From NCBI GenBank assembly GCA_945889565.1, contig CAMDBZ010000005.1, positions 1 to 22,576 on the forward strand: a stretch of DNA of 22,576 bases, in the 5' to 3' direction. A program made the translations under genes and the position numbers. Shown here one piece after another: positions 11,139-17,921 of the stretch (position 1 is the first letter of the stretch; every line of letters starts with the position of its first letter). This DNA is from Thermoflexus hugenholtzii JAD2. Lineage in GTDB: Bacteria; Chloroflexota; Dehalococcoidia; UBA2979. The notes beneath the pieces were generated by a model, which saw only the letters and a list, made by a program, of their open reading frames with translations, had not been told where the DNA came from and ran no database searches.

Positions 11139-11465
11139 ATGGCACACCCCGCCGACACTTCCGACGCGACCTTCGACGCCGATGTTTTGAAGAGCGATGT
11201 CCCGGTGCTCGTGGATTTCTGGGCGCCGTGGTGCGGCCCCTGCCGCATGGTGGCCCCGATTGTCGAGGAGCTCGCCGGCGAGTACGAGGGACGCGTCAAG
11301 TTCGTTAAGCTGAACACGGACGAGAACCCGAAGATCGCGAGCCAGTTCGGGATCCGCTCGATCCCCACGCTGCTTGTGTTCAAGCAGGGCGAGGTCGCCG
11401 GCCAGATCGTCGGCTTCCGCCCCAAGAGCGACCTGCAGAAGCGCCTCGACGCCGTCCTCGTCTAG
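11139..11465 (+). CDS. trxA: Thioredoxin
   Basis: This 108-residue thioredoxin has the canonical active site [15 protein letters not shown] and the cis-proline region [15 protein letters not shown]. It is a cytosolic dithiol reductant. The ATG at 11139 is preferred over the in-frame ATG at 11121 because AAGGAAG lies about 8 bases upstream and the usual 108-residue length results. It is preceded by the CsoR-type promoter/operator and is convergent, across one shared terminator, with a ferredoxin:thioredoxin reductase gene whose product would be its electron donor. The two WCGPC cysteines are standard; there is no Sec codon here. Confidence 0.96.
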   Translation: MAHPADTSDATFDADVLKSDVPVLVDFWAPWCGPCRMVAPIVEELAGEYEGRVKFVKLNTDENPKIASQFGIRSIPTLLVFKQGEVAGQIVGFRPKSDLQKRLDAVLV

Positions 11466-11507
11466 CGCGCACATCGCGCACAGCTGCCACAATCGACCAC
11501 GCACTGC

Positions 11508-11540
11508 ACGAAGAGCGCCGGCATCACCGGCGCTCTTCGT
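11508..11540. terminator. Bidirectional terminator between trxA and the ferredoxin:thioredoxin reductase gene
   Basis: A 14-bp perfect stem (CGAAGAGCGCCGG paired with CCGGCGCTCTTCG, plus one outer A-T) with the 5-base loop CATCA lies 43 bases after the trxA stop. It is followed on the plus strand by a T-rich run (TTGTTCTTC). It also lies 53 bases beyond the TAG (11593-11595) proposed here as the true end of the opposing gene, which supports that longer reading. Confidence 0.8.
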
Positions 11541-11592
11541 TGTTCTTCGGTGTTCGTCGTGGGGTGGTGCCGGCGCATCCCTCGTCCGCGCG

Positions 11593-12090
11593 CTAGCTCG
11601 CGTCGGTGGGCGGCGGCGCGTCGGCGCGGGGGCCGCCCTTGCGGATCGTGCGCCCCTGTTTCTCCTCCAGTCGCCCGAGTGCGCGGCCCTTGTCGGGGTG
11701 CGGATCCTCGATGACGCCGTAGATCTCGCGCCCTTCGTGGTCGGCTGGCAGGTATTCGGTGACCGGAAGACCTTCCGGCGTGCAGAAGAGCAGTCAGTGG
11801 CAGTACTTGTACTTCTGCATCTCCTCGCAGGCGCAGATCCACGTCGACTGCTTCGCTTCCGCCGCTTTGTCCTCGTAGAAGTTGCATGGGCAGAGCGGCC
11901 GGCCGAGCTCGTCGACGTGCTTCGCGAGGCCGATCACGAGGAATTCGGTGATCTCGCGCTGCGGGTGCAGGTAGGTACCGCTCTTCTCCGCGAAGTTGGT
12001 GACGAACTTCCACATCTTCGCCATTGACGCGGGCGACGCTTGCGCGCGGTCGGCGTCGCTCGGCTGATCGACGTCGGGCTGCTCGACCAT
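11593..12090 (-). CDS. Selenocysteine-containing ferredoxin:thioredoxin reductase catalytic chain (UGA recoded at 11794-11796)
   Basis: Read through the in-frame TGA, this gene encodes 165 residues: 98, then Sec99, then 66 more to TAG. The signature is C67-P-C69, 16 residues, C86-A-C88, 8 residues, C97-H-Sec99. That is exactly CPC-X16-CxC-X8-CHC of ferredoxin:thioredoxin reductase beta with Sec for the last Cys. In the cyanobacterial enzyme that Cys forms the redox disulfide with the second Cys of CPC beside the 4Fe-4S cluster, so a Cys69-Sec99 bond is expected here. The sequence after Sec (LLFCTPEGLPVTEYLPADHE) is the family's normal continuation. A hairpin with an AGGUCU loop follows the UGA, and tRNA-Sec lies about 2 kb away. 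The ATG at 12090 has GGGAGGA five bases upstream. No variable (alpha) chain is in the window. Confidence 0.9.
11763..11778 (-). promoter_or_regulatory. Bacterial-type SECIS hairpin directing UGA recoding
   Basis: In the mRNA, 15 nt after the UGA, CCGGA and UCCGG form a 5-bp stem closed by the hexaloop AGGUCU (loop at 11768-11773). The E. coli fdhF SECIS carries the same AGGUCU loop, with 17 nt between UGA and loop against 20 here. The loop GU is the SelB-contacting element. The bulged U of fdhF is not present. UUC and GAA on either side could form a short lower helix. The hairpin lies inside the coding sequence, as bacterial SECIS elements do. Confidence 0.82.
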
Positions 12091-12412
12091 GGAGTCCTCC
12101 CGCAGTGCCCATCCAGCATCCGGCCGCATTGGGCTGCGGCGCAAGCGGGCCGCTTGAGGCCGGCGTTCGCGCCGGGCGGCTCCCTCGACCATCGAACCTG
12201 CCTGGCCTCCAGGCCGCGCTTGAGCGTCGCGGGGCTTGCTGCGGCGCCTGCGGGGCCGCCGACGAGTGCTGCACGTCTCGTGGCGCAGCCGACAATCGCT
12301 GCACCATCGCGGCTGTCGGCCGGCGTGCAGTTGTCCGCGGCGCAACCTTCGTTCCACCGCGCCGCACGACGGTCTACTACGCTGGTCGCGCGCGACGATC
12401 CGCGCGCGGTGC
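12091..12412. other. Divergent intergenic region, no gene supported
   Basis: These 322 bases separate the minus-strand reductase gene from the plus-strand formyltransferase. Long open frames cross it on both strands, but this is expected at such GC content, and their translations have no recognisable motifs. The first bases contain the reductase ribosome-binding site on the minus strand. I see no convincing promoter hexamers for either gene; a TACTACG just before 12385 is the best weak -10 for the plus strand. Confidence 0.5.
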
Positions 12413-14113
12413 GTGCAGATCGGACGTGCGGTGGTCGACGCAGCAGGGAGCGGCGCAGGCCAGCGCGCCAGCGCGGTGTTCATCGGCGAAGGCTCACTGC
12501 TCGCGCAGTGCGCCGACGCGTTCCTCGCGGCGGGGCACGAGGTCCGTGCGGTCGTCACCGAGGAGCCGGCGCTGTTGCAGTGGGCCCGCGAACGCGGGCT
12601 GAAGACCATCGATCCGGCCGCCGACGTGCTGGCGCTGCTGTCCGCGATGTCGTTTCAGTTTCTCTTCAGCGTCGTGAATCTGCGCGTACTGCCGCCAGCG
12701 CTGCTGGCGTTGCCGCGGCGGCTGGCGGTGAACTACCACGACGGCCCGCTCCCGCGCTACGCGGGCGTGCACGCGACGTCGTGGGCGCTCATGCGCGGCG
12801 AACGCGAGCATGGCATCACCTGGCACACGATGGAACCGGCCGTCGATACCGGTGCAGTGCTCAAGCAAGTCACGTTCGACGTGGGTCCGCGCGCGACGGC
12901 GCTGAGCTTGAACGCGGCGTGCTACGAGGCGGCGCTGCATTCGTTCGTGGAGTTGATCCCGGAGCTGACCGCAGGTACCGCGTCGTTGCAGCCGCAGGAC
13001 GAGCAGGGCCGCAGCTACTTTGGGCGCTTGCGGCGGCCGCCGGCCGCGTGCGTGCTGGACTGGCGCCGTCCAGTGCACGCGTTGGACGCGCTCGTGCGCG
13101 CGCTCGACTTCGGACCGTACGAGAACGCGCTCGGGCTGCCGAAGTTGCTGTGTCCCGACGGCAGCGTGGTCGCGGTGCAGAAGACGACCGTGCTCACTGA
13201 GCCCGCACCCGCCGCGGCGGGCACCGTGCTCGCGGCTGGCGACCGCAGCGTCGTGGTCGCGGGCACGGACGGCGCGCTTCGGCTCGAGCGTTTCGCCACG
13301 CTCGCGGGAGCGCGCCTGGACGCCGCGGCGCTCGACGCGCGCGGCATCACGCGTGGCGCGCGGCTGCCTGCGCTCACCGACGCGCTGGCCGAGCGCCTGG
13401 GCGCAGTGCAGCGCGCCGTCGCGAAGCACGAGCCGTTCTGGGTCGACCGCCTGGCGGGCACCGCCGCGCCTGTGCTCGCGCAGCACTGGTCGCCCGCAGG
13501 GGCTCAGCAGCCCGTGGTCGTGGAGCAGCCGCTGCCGGGCGGGCTCGGCGCGCTGCTCGCGCGCGCGCTGGATGGCGCGCCGGCGGCCGATGCGGTCGCG
13601 CTCGTGGTCGCGGCATTCATCGGCAGCCACAAGCCACGCGTGGCCTGCGACATCGCGTTCCGCGATCACGCGCTCGCGGCGCTGTTGGACGGCACGCCAC
13701 CCGTGTTCGCGCCCGCGGTGCCGTTCCGTGTCGAGGTCGGCGGTGCACTCGACCAGGCTGCCGCGCTGCGCGAACTGGGCGCAGAGCTCGCCCGGGTGCG
13801 CGCGGCGGGGACGTACGCGCTCGACGTGCACGCGCGCATCCCGTCGCTGCGCGCGCACGGGCGCGCAGCAGGCACGGGCGCTCTGCCCATCGCCATCTGC
13901 ATCCACGATGCGGACTGGTCCTGCGTGGAGCCGCTGACCGGCGGCCTGTGCGTGTGCGTGGAGGGCGGCGGGTCTCGCCTGCGCTGGGCCGACGACGCCG
14001 GTCCCGGGCTCGATGCGCTGCGCGGCCTGCTCGCGCGGTTCGCCGAGTTCGCGGTTGCGACAGCCTCCGCGGCGGCTGAGCCCTTCGCGTCGAGCGCGGC
14101 CGATCCGGCCTGA
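12413..14113 (+). CDS. Formyltransferase domain fused to a partial NRPS condensation-like domain
   Basis: This protein has about 566 residues from GTG 12413. Residues 20-190 are a 10-formyl-tetrahydrofolate formyltransferase domain: AVFIGEGSLLAQCADAFLAAGHEV, then NYHDGPLPRYAG with catalytic Asn107 and His109, and the third catalytic residue Asp145 in AVDTG. Residues about 200-310 look like the C-terminal oligonucleotide/oligosaccharide-binding-like part (FGRLRRPP...LDFGPYENALGLPK). From about 335 (HEPFWVDRLAG) to the end it resembles the C-terminal half of a non-ribosomal peptide synthetase condensation domain (LVVAAFIGSH...VPFRVEV), without an HHxxxDG motif or downstream adenylation and carrier domains. 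It may formylate an amino acid or small molecule, or be a truncated synthetase. The start is uncertain: in-frame TTG at 12236 and GTG at 12476 also exist, and no good ribosome-binding site is seen. Confidence 0.7.
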   Translation: MQIGRAVVDAAGSGAGQRASAVFIGEGSLLAQCADAFLAAGHEVRAVVTEEPALLQWARERGLKTIDPAADVLALLSAMSFQFLFSVVNLRVLPPALLALPRRLAVNYHDGPLPRYAGVHATSWALMRGEREHGITWHTMEPAVDTGAVLKQVTFDVGPRATALSLNAACYEAALHSFVELIPELTAGTASLQPQDEQGRSYFGRLRRPPAACVLDWRRPVHALDALVRALDFGPYENALGLPKLLCPDGSVVAVQKTTVLTEPAPAAAGTVLAAGDRSVVVAGTDGALRLERFATLAGARLDAAALDARGITRGARLPALTDALAERLGAVQRAVAKHEPFWVDRLAGTAAPVLAQHWSPAGAQQPVVVEQPLPGGLGALLARALDGAPAADAVALVVAAFIGSHKPRVACDIAFRDHALAALLDGTPPVFAPAVPFRVEVGGALDQAAALRELGAELARVRAAGTYALDVHARIPSLRAHGRAAGTGALPIAICIHDADWSCVEPLTGGLCVCVEGGGSRLRWADDAGPGLDALRGLLARFAEFAVATASAAAEPFASSAADPA

Positions 14114-14119
14114 GCCCCT

Positions 14120-14149
14120 GCGACAAGGCGGCCCCTGCCGACCTAGAAT
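14120..14149 (+). promoter_or_regulatory. Promoter of the tRNA-Sec gene
   Basis: TAGAAT at 14144-14149 is a good -10, with GCGACA (14120-14125) as a weak -35 at 18 bases. The first base of tRNA-Sec (14156) lies seven bases after the -10, where transcription should start, so the tRNA may be made with little or no 5' leader. This is a spacing inference. Confidence 0.5.
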
Positions 14150-14155
14150 CGTCGC

Positions 14156-14253
14156 GGGAGTGGATGGTGTCCGGTGGCGCTCGCGGTCTTCAAAACCGTT
14201 TGTGGGGCGACGTGCTCGTCCCGGGTGGGTTCGACTCCCACGCACTCCCGCCA
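14156..14253 (+). tRNA. selC: tRNA-Sec (anticodon TCA)
   Basis: This is a 98-nt selenocysteine tRNA with encoded CCA. The acceptor GGGAGTG pairs with CACTCCC; the eighth position would be a G-G mismatch. The 6-bp D stem GGTGTC/GGCGCT closes the 4-base loop CGGT, a hallmark of tRNA-Sec. The anticodon stem GCGGT/ACCGT carries the loop CTTCAAA with TCA at 14190-14192. The long variable arm GGGGCGA/TCGTCCC and the T arm GTGGG-TTCGACT-CCCAC follow, then discriminator G and CCA. It reads in-frame UGA as Sec with SelB, so this genome encodes selenoproteins. selA, selB and selD are not in the window. Confidence 0.97.
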
Positions 14254-14497
14254 ATCATTCGGCCCTAAACGGCACTCACCGAACGGCGCTATCGGCGTGG
14301 AGCGTGAGCAGTTGAGGCCAACGTGGGGCCAAGATTGATGACACCAAACGCGTCGTTGCGTCAGCCCGCGACACGAACTGGTTGCTGAGCGCCCCGAGTG
14401 TCGAGCCAGACGCTCCACCGGCTTAGGCGGCGCTAAGCTCGGACTGCGGCCTTCTCAGGATCGCGTCCAGTGCGGTGCCCGCGGAGTGTCGCGCGGG

Positions 14498-15841
14498 CTA
14501 CTCCAGGTTGCGCATCGTGGGCACGAACAACGCGACGACGATCATGCCGACGACGAGCGTTGCCGCGAGCCCGCCGATGGCGAGCTGCGGTCCGAACCAC
14601 TCGGCGAGGAAGCCCACGATGAACGTGCCGAACTGCACCAGACCGAACTCCATGAACCACACCGACATCACACGGCCGCGGTACTCCTCCGCGGAATAAG
14701 CCTGGATCAGCACCTGGCCGAACGCCATGCGCCCCGCCTGGCCGGCGCCGATCATCACCATGAGCGGGAGTGTGACCCAGTAGTTCGCCGACGCGGCGAA
14801 CGCGACGATGCCCACGCCGAGCAGCGCGCCGCAGCCGATGAACAGCTTGCCGCGGCCTCGCGACCCCGTCGACGCGACGACCATCGCGCCGATGAGCGCG
14901 CCGACGCCCTGCACGCTCTGCAGCGCGCCCTGCTCGAACGCGCCCTTGTGCAGCACCTCGCTGACGAAGCCCGGCAGCAGCATCGTGTACGGCATGACGA
15001 CGACGACGATCAGGAAGTTGACGGCGATCACCGTGCGGATCGCCGGGTCGTGCGTGACGTAGCGCATGCCGTCGACGAGATCCTTCACGCCGCCGGCCCC
15101 GCGGCTGCGTCGCGGCGCATGTGCGGCCGCAATGCCGGCGGCGGTCTGTGCGAAGGCGTACAGCGGACGCGTCGGCAGCCGCATCGTGAACGTGATCGCC
15201 AGCGCGTACATCGCCGCCATGGTTGCGAACACGATCGCCGGGCTCACGGCCGCGATCATGAAGCCCGCGATGCCGGGCCCCACCAGTTGCATCAGCGTCT
15301 GCCCGGAGGCGTTGATGCCGATCGCGTTCGTGAGCCGTTCGCGCGGGACGAGGTCGGAGATCATCGACTGCCGCGCGGGCTGCATGATCGAGTTCACGCC
15401 GCCCTGCAGGAACGCGCTCAGAAACAGGTGCCAGAACTCGAGCTCGAGGCCGAACCAGCCGGCCGCGAGGATGGCGAGCGCCGTGGCGTTGACCGCGTTG
15501 TAGCCCTGCCCGAGCTGGATTACGGTCTTCTTGGGTGCGCGATCGGCGATTACGCCGCCGATCGGTGAGAAGAGCAGCAGCGGAATCGCGTTCGCGAGCG
15601 CCATTGTGCCGAGTGCGGCGAACGAGCCGGTCAGGTGGAAGACGAGCCAGCCGCGCACCACCAGCTGCATCTGCATGGAGCCGAACTGCAGGATGTTGCT
15701 GATGTACAGCAGGCGGAAGTTGGGGTCTTCCAGCGCGGCGAAGGTGCGCGCGAACCAGCGCGGGGGTCCGCCGTCAGGGCTCGCGCTACCCGCGGCCGGC
15801 GGGGGCGGCTCGGTCGCGCCTGCGGGCGGAGGTTGCACCAT
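14498..15841 (-). CDS. Major facilitator superfamily exporter
   Basis: This 447-residue membrane protein belongs to the MFS_3 (EntS-like) group. After a Pro-rich cytosolic N-terminus (1-30), FRLLYISNILQFGSMQMQLVVRGWLV starts the first membrane helix. The loop GGVIADRAPKKTVI (about 96-109) is the A-motif between helices 2 and 3, and AEEYRGRVMSVWFMEFG is the equivalent in the second half. About 12 hydrophobic segments are visible. The substrate is unknown; members of the group export siderophores, drugs or metabolites. The stop codon touches a 7-bp stem (GCCCGCG/CGCGGGC at 14477-14498), a weak terminator candidate. No regulator is adjacent. Confidence 0.88.
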   Translation of the reverse strand: MVQPPPAGATEPPPPAAGSASPDGGPPRWFARTFAALEDPNFRLLYISNILQFGSMQMQLVVRGWLVFHLTGSFAALGTMALANAIPLLLFSPIGGVIADRAPKKTVIQLGQGYNAVNATALAILAAGWFGLELEFWHLFLSAFLQGGVNSIMQPARQSMISDLVPRERLTNAIGINASGQTLMQLVGPGIAGFMIAAVSPAIVFATMAAMYALAITFTMRLPTRPLYAFAQTAAGIAAAHAPRRSRGAGGVKDLVDGMRYVTHDPAIRTVIAVNFLIVVVVMPYTMLLPGFVSEVLHKGAFEQGALQSVQGVGALIGAMVVASTGSRGRGKLFIGCGALLGVGIVAFAASANYWVTLPLMVMIGAGQAGRMAFGQVLIQAYSAEEYRGRVMSVWFMEFGLVQFGTFIVGFLAEWFGPQLAIGGLAATLVVGMIVVALFVPTMRNLE

Positions 15842-15954
15842 CGGCGGGCGTGCCCATCACCACCGCCTCGGCGGGCGGCCGTCGAGCGCTACGGCTACAG
15901 AGGATGCGCAGCCTAGCACGGACGCAATCGAGGGGCGCGCGGCGGGTAGGAACT

Positions 15955-15990
15955 GCGGAGGGCGCCGCGCGTGCAAGCGGCGCCCTCCGC
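15955..15990. terminator. Terminator hairpin between the solute-binding protein gene and the MFS gene
   Basis: A 14-bp perfect stem (GCGGAGGGCGCCGC with GCGGCGCCCTCCGC) with an 8-base loop lies 27 bases after the minus-strand stop of the solute-binding protein gene at 16017. The following U run is poor. It separates this gene from the MFS gene on the same strand. Confidence 0.7.
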
Positions 15991-16016
15991 GTCACCCGGC
16001 TCGCGAGCGCGAGCCG

Positions 16017-17798
16017 CTACTTGTCGAGCCAGGCGTAGTGCACCTGGTCGCCCCAGTTGTAGTAGGAGCTGTTGTCGCCAGGCACCGTGCCCGTCCAGCG
16101 CACGCCACGCATCCACGGCTGGTAGACCTGGATCGCGATGCCCCCCGCCGTGGGCGGCCGGTACGCTTGGTCCAGGTCCTTGTCCCAGATCTTGCGCCAG
16201 AGTTCGCGGCGCTTCTCCGGGTTCAGCTCCACCTGCTGCGCGTCCGCCCAGGCGTCGATCTCGGAGTCGTTGGTCTGCCAGCGGTTGCCCGTCGACTTCG
16301 AGTGCACGTGACCGTGGAAGTAGTTGTCCGCGTCGAAGCCGCTCGTCGCCCAGCCGGACGTCGAGAACTCGGGCAGCTTCGCGCCGGTCCACTGCGAGTT
16401 GAACTCGGTGTAGTCGACCTTGCCGCCGGCGATCGTGATCCCCGCCTCGCGCAGCATCGGCGTGATCACTTCCGGGATCTTCTCGTAGTTCACGTCGTAG
16501 GCGTAGAAGATGTTGTTGAGCACGAGCTTCTCGGCGCCGGCTGCGGCGAGCAGCGCCTTCGCCTCCCCGATGTCGCGGCGCACCCATTTGCCGTACGCGC
16601 CTGATTCGAGCGTCGGCTCCTTGTCGAACACGTATGTCCACGGGATGACGTTGCCCGTCTTGCCGTAGCCCTCGTAGATCAGCTGCAGCATCGTCGCGCG
16701 ATCGATCGCCAGCGAGACCGCCCGACGCACGCGCACGTCCTGGAACTTCGCGAGCTTGTTGTTGAACGCCAGCGCTTGGGTCGCCGTAATCGGCGTCACG
16801 TTGATCTGGATGTCGGGGCTCGTCCGCTTGAGGTTGCCGAGGTCGGAGAACGTCGACACGACCGAGTAGGCATAGTCCACCTGGCCCGCGCGGAACGCCG
16901 CGAGGCGCGCGGCGTGGTCCGGCATGATGCGGAACTCGAAGCCGTCGAGCAGCACCTTGGACTCCCAGTAGTCCGGGTTCTTGTCGAAGGTGACTTTGTT
17001 GCTCGCGACCATGTCCTTGAGGATCATCGGGCCGGTGCCGATGCCCCGCTTGGTGATCGTGCCGTCGTCGACGAGCTCCTTCGGGAAGATCGTCTGCTTG
17101 TTGCTGCCGAGCGGGTTGAGGAAGTCCGCGACGGGCCGCGTCATCTTCACCTTGAGCGTCTGCGCGTCGACCACCTCGTACCCGGCGACGTTGGTGTAGT
17201 ACTGCTTGTGCACGCCGGTCGTCTGGTAGCGCTCCAGCGCGAACTTCGCGTCCTCGGCGACGAACGGGCGGCCGTTCAGCGGCGGCAGGTTCTGCCACTT
17301 CACGCGCGGGTCCAGCTTGAAAGTGAACGTCAGGCCGTCCGGCGAGCGTTCCCACGACTTCGCGAGCTCGGGCTCGAGCACCGGCTGGTTGAACACGTCC
17401 GCCGTGGGCCCGCGCTGGATGCCGAGCAGGCGGTTGTAGAACATGTTCGGGATCGTGACCGTGCCGCCCGCGGCGGACTTCGTCGGGTCGATGTCGGCGA
17501 CGTCCCACGTGGCCGCGACGACCATCGTGCCGCCGGGCTTCGGCTGCTTCGCCGGCTCCGGGAAGTTGTACGGGTACGGCAGCGCGTCGTCCTTGACGAG
17601 CTTGCCGATGGTGGAGGCGCCGGTGTCCGCGGCAGGAGCCGCCGCCGCCGGCTCGTCCTCGTCGCTGCCGCCGCAGCCGAGGAGCGCGGCGGCGGCCAGC
17701 CCCCCGACGCCGAGGGTGGCGGTGCGCAGGAACGTTCGGCGCTGGAACGGTGCCTCGCTGAGCTGGTGAACGGTGTCATGGCAGCCCTCCGGTAACAC
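16017..17798 (-). CDS. ABC transporter solute-binding protein, family 5 (oligopeptide/dipeptide type), Tat lipoprotein
   Basis: This family-5 extracellular solute-binding protein has about 593 residues. The N-terminus has a twin-arginine signal QRRTFLRTATLGVGGLAAAA followed by the lipobox LLGC (Cys about 42), so it should be folded before export and lipid-anchored outside. The core has WDVADIDPTKSAAGG, FTFKLDPRVKWQNLPPLNGRPFVAEDAKFALERY, GTGPMILK and VRRAVSLAIDRATMLQLIYEGYG, all typical. The ligand is unknown and no permease or ATPase genes are adjacent. In this frame the only nearby start is GTG 17798. A better start, ATG 17779 with GGAGGG five bases upstream, is in another frame, which raises the possibility of a 1-base indel near 17740-17779. 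Confidence 0.85.
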   Translation of the reverse strand: MLPEGCHDTVHQLSEAPFQRRTFLRTATLGVGGLAAAALLGCGGSDEDEPAAAAPAADTGASTIGKLVKDDALPYPYNFPEPAKQPKPGGTMVVAATWDVADIDPTKSAAGGTVTIPNMFYNRLLGIQRGPTADVFNQPVLEPELAKSWERSPDGLTFTFKLDPRVKWQNLPPLNGRPFVAEDAKFALERYQTTGVHKQYYTNVAGYEVVDAQTLKVKMTRPVADFLNPLGSNKQTIFPKELVDDGTITKRGIGTGPMILKDMVASNKVTFDKNPDYWESKVLLDGFEFRIMPDHAARLAAFRAGQVDYAYSVVSTFSDLGNLKRTSPDIQINVTPITATQALAFNNKLAKFQDVRVRRAVSLAIDRATMLQLIYEGYGKTGNVIPWTYVFDKEPTLESGAYGKWVRRDIGEAKALLAAAGAEKLVLNNIFYAYDVNYEKIPEVITPMLREAGITIAGGKVDYTEFNSQWTGAKLPEFSTSGWATSGFDADNYFHGHVHSKSTGNRWQTNDSEIDAWADAQQVELNPEKRRELWRKIWDKDLDQAYRPPTAGGIAIQVYQPWMRGVRWTGTVPGDNSSYYNWGDQVHYAWLDK

Positions 17799-17816
17799 GC
17801 GGGTGATAGACCGCTG

Positions 17817-17822
17817 AGTATA
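17817..17822 (-). promoter_or_regulatory. -10 element TATACT for the solute-binding protein gene
   Basis: TATACT on the minus strand places transcription start near 17810. That is about 12 bases before the in-frame GTG (17798) and about 31 bases before the out-of-frame ATG (17779) with its strong ribosome-binding site. The -35 region is weak (ATCCGT). The spacing suits the ATG better than the GTG. Confidence 0.4.
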
Positions 17823-17921
17823 CGCTCGCCCTCCGCGCGACGGATGCATCGGGGATGCCGGCGTCGCGTCGGAGCGGCCCTTGGCGGCGGGCGCTACGCT
17901 GCGGCCGGGACGGGCGGCGGC

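Noticed and set aside
11794..12609. Minus-strand open frame read as a protein ending at CH before the TGA and beginning near 12609
   Set aside because: The upstream half (above 12090) is not family-like and the ribosome-binding site supports ATG 12090. The TGA is better read as Sec, so this frame is both too long at one end and too short at the other.
14111..14113. TGA ending the formyltransferase fusion as a second Sec codon
   Set aside because: Only about 11 codons follow before TAG, no redox motif surrounds it, and no AGGUCU-type hairpin follows.
12494..14254. Long minus-strand open frame (about 586 codons) opposite the formyltransferase
   Set aside because: Arg/His/Ala-rich shadow translation typical of the reverse strand of GC-rich coding DNA. 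The plus strand carries recognisable domains.
14254..14338. Frame after the tRNA ending REQLRPTWGQD then TGA, suggestive of an integrase C-terminal remnant at a tRNA attachment site
   Set aside because: No catalytic integrase motif, no upstream domain and no second copy of the tRNA end in the window. It is too short to support.
14143..14418. Minus-strand 91-codon open frame across the tRNA
   Set aside because: It is antisense to tRNA-Sec and contains GVEPTR, a typical false product of a tRNA complement.
14421..14438. Hairpin GCTTAG-GCGGCG-CTAAGC downstream of tRNA-Sec as its terminator
   Set aside because: Only 6 bp with no T run, and about 170 bases from the tRNA end. Not enough to call.
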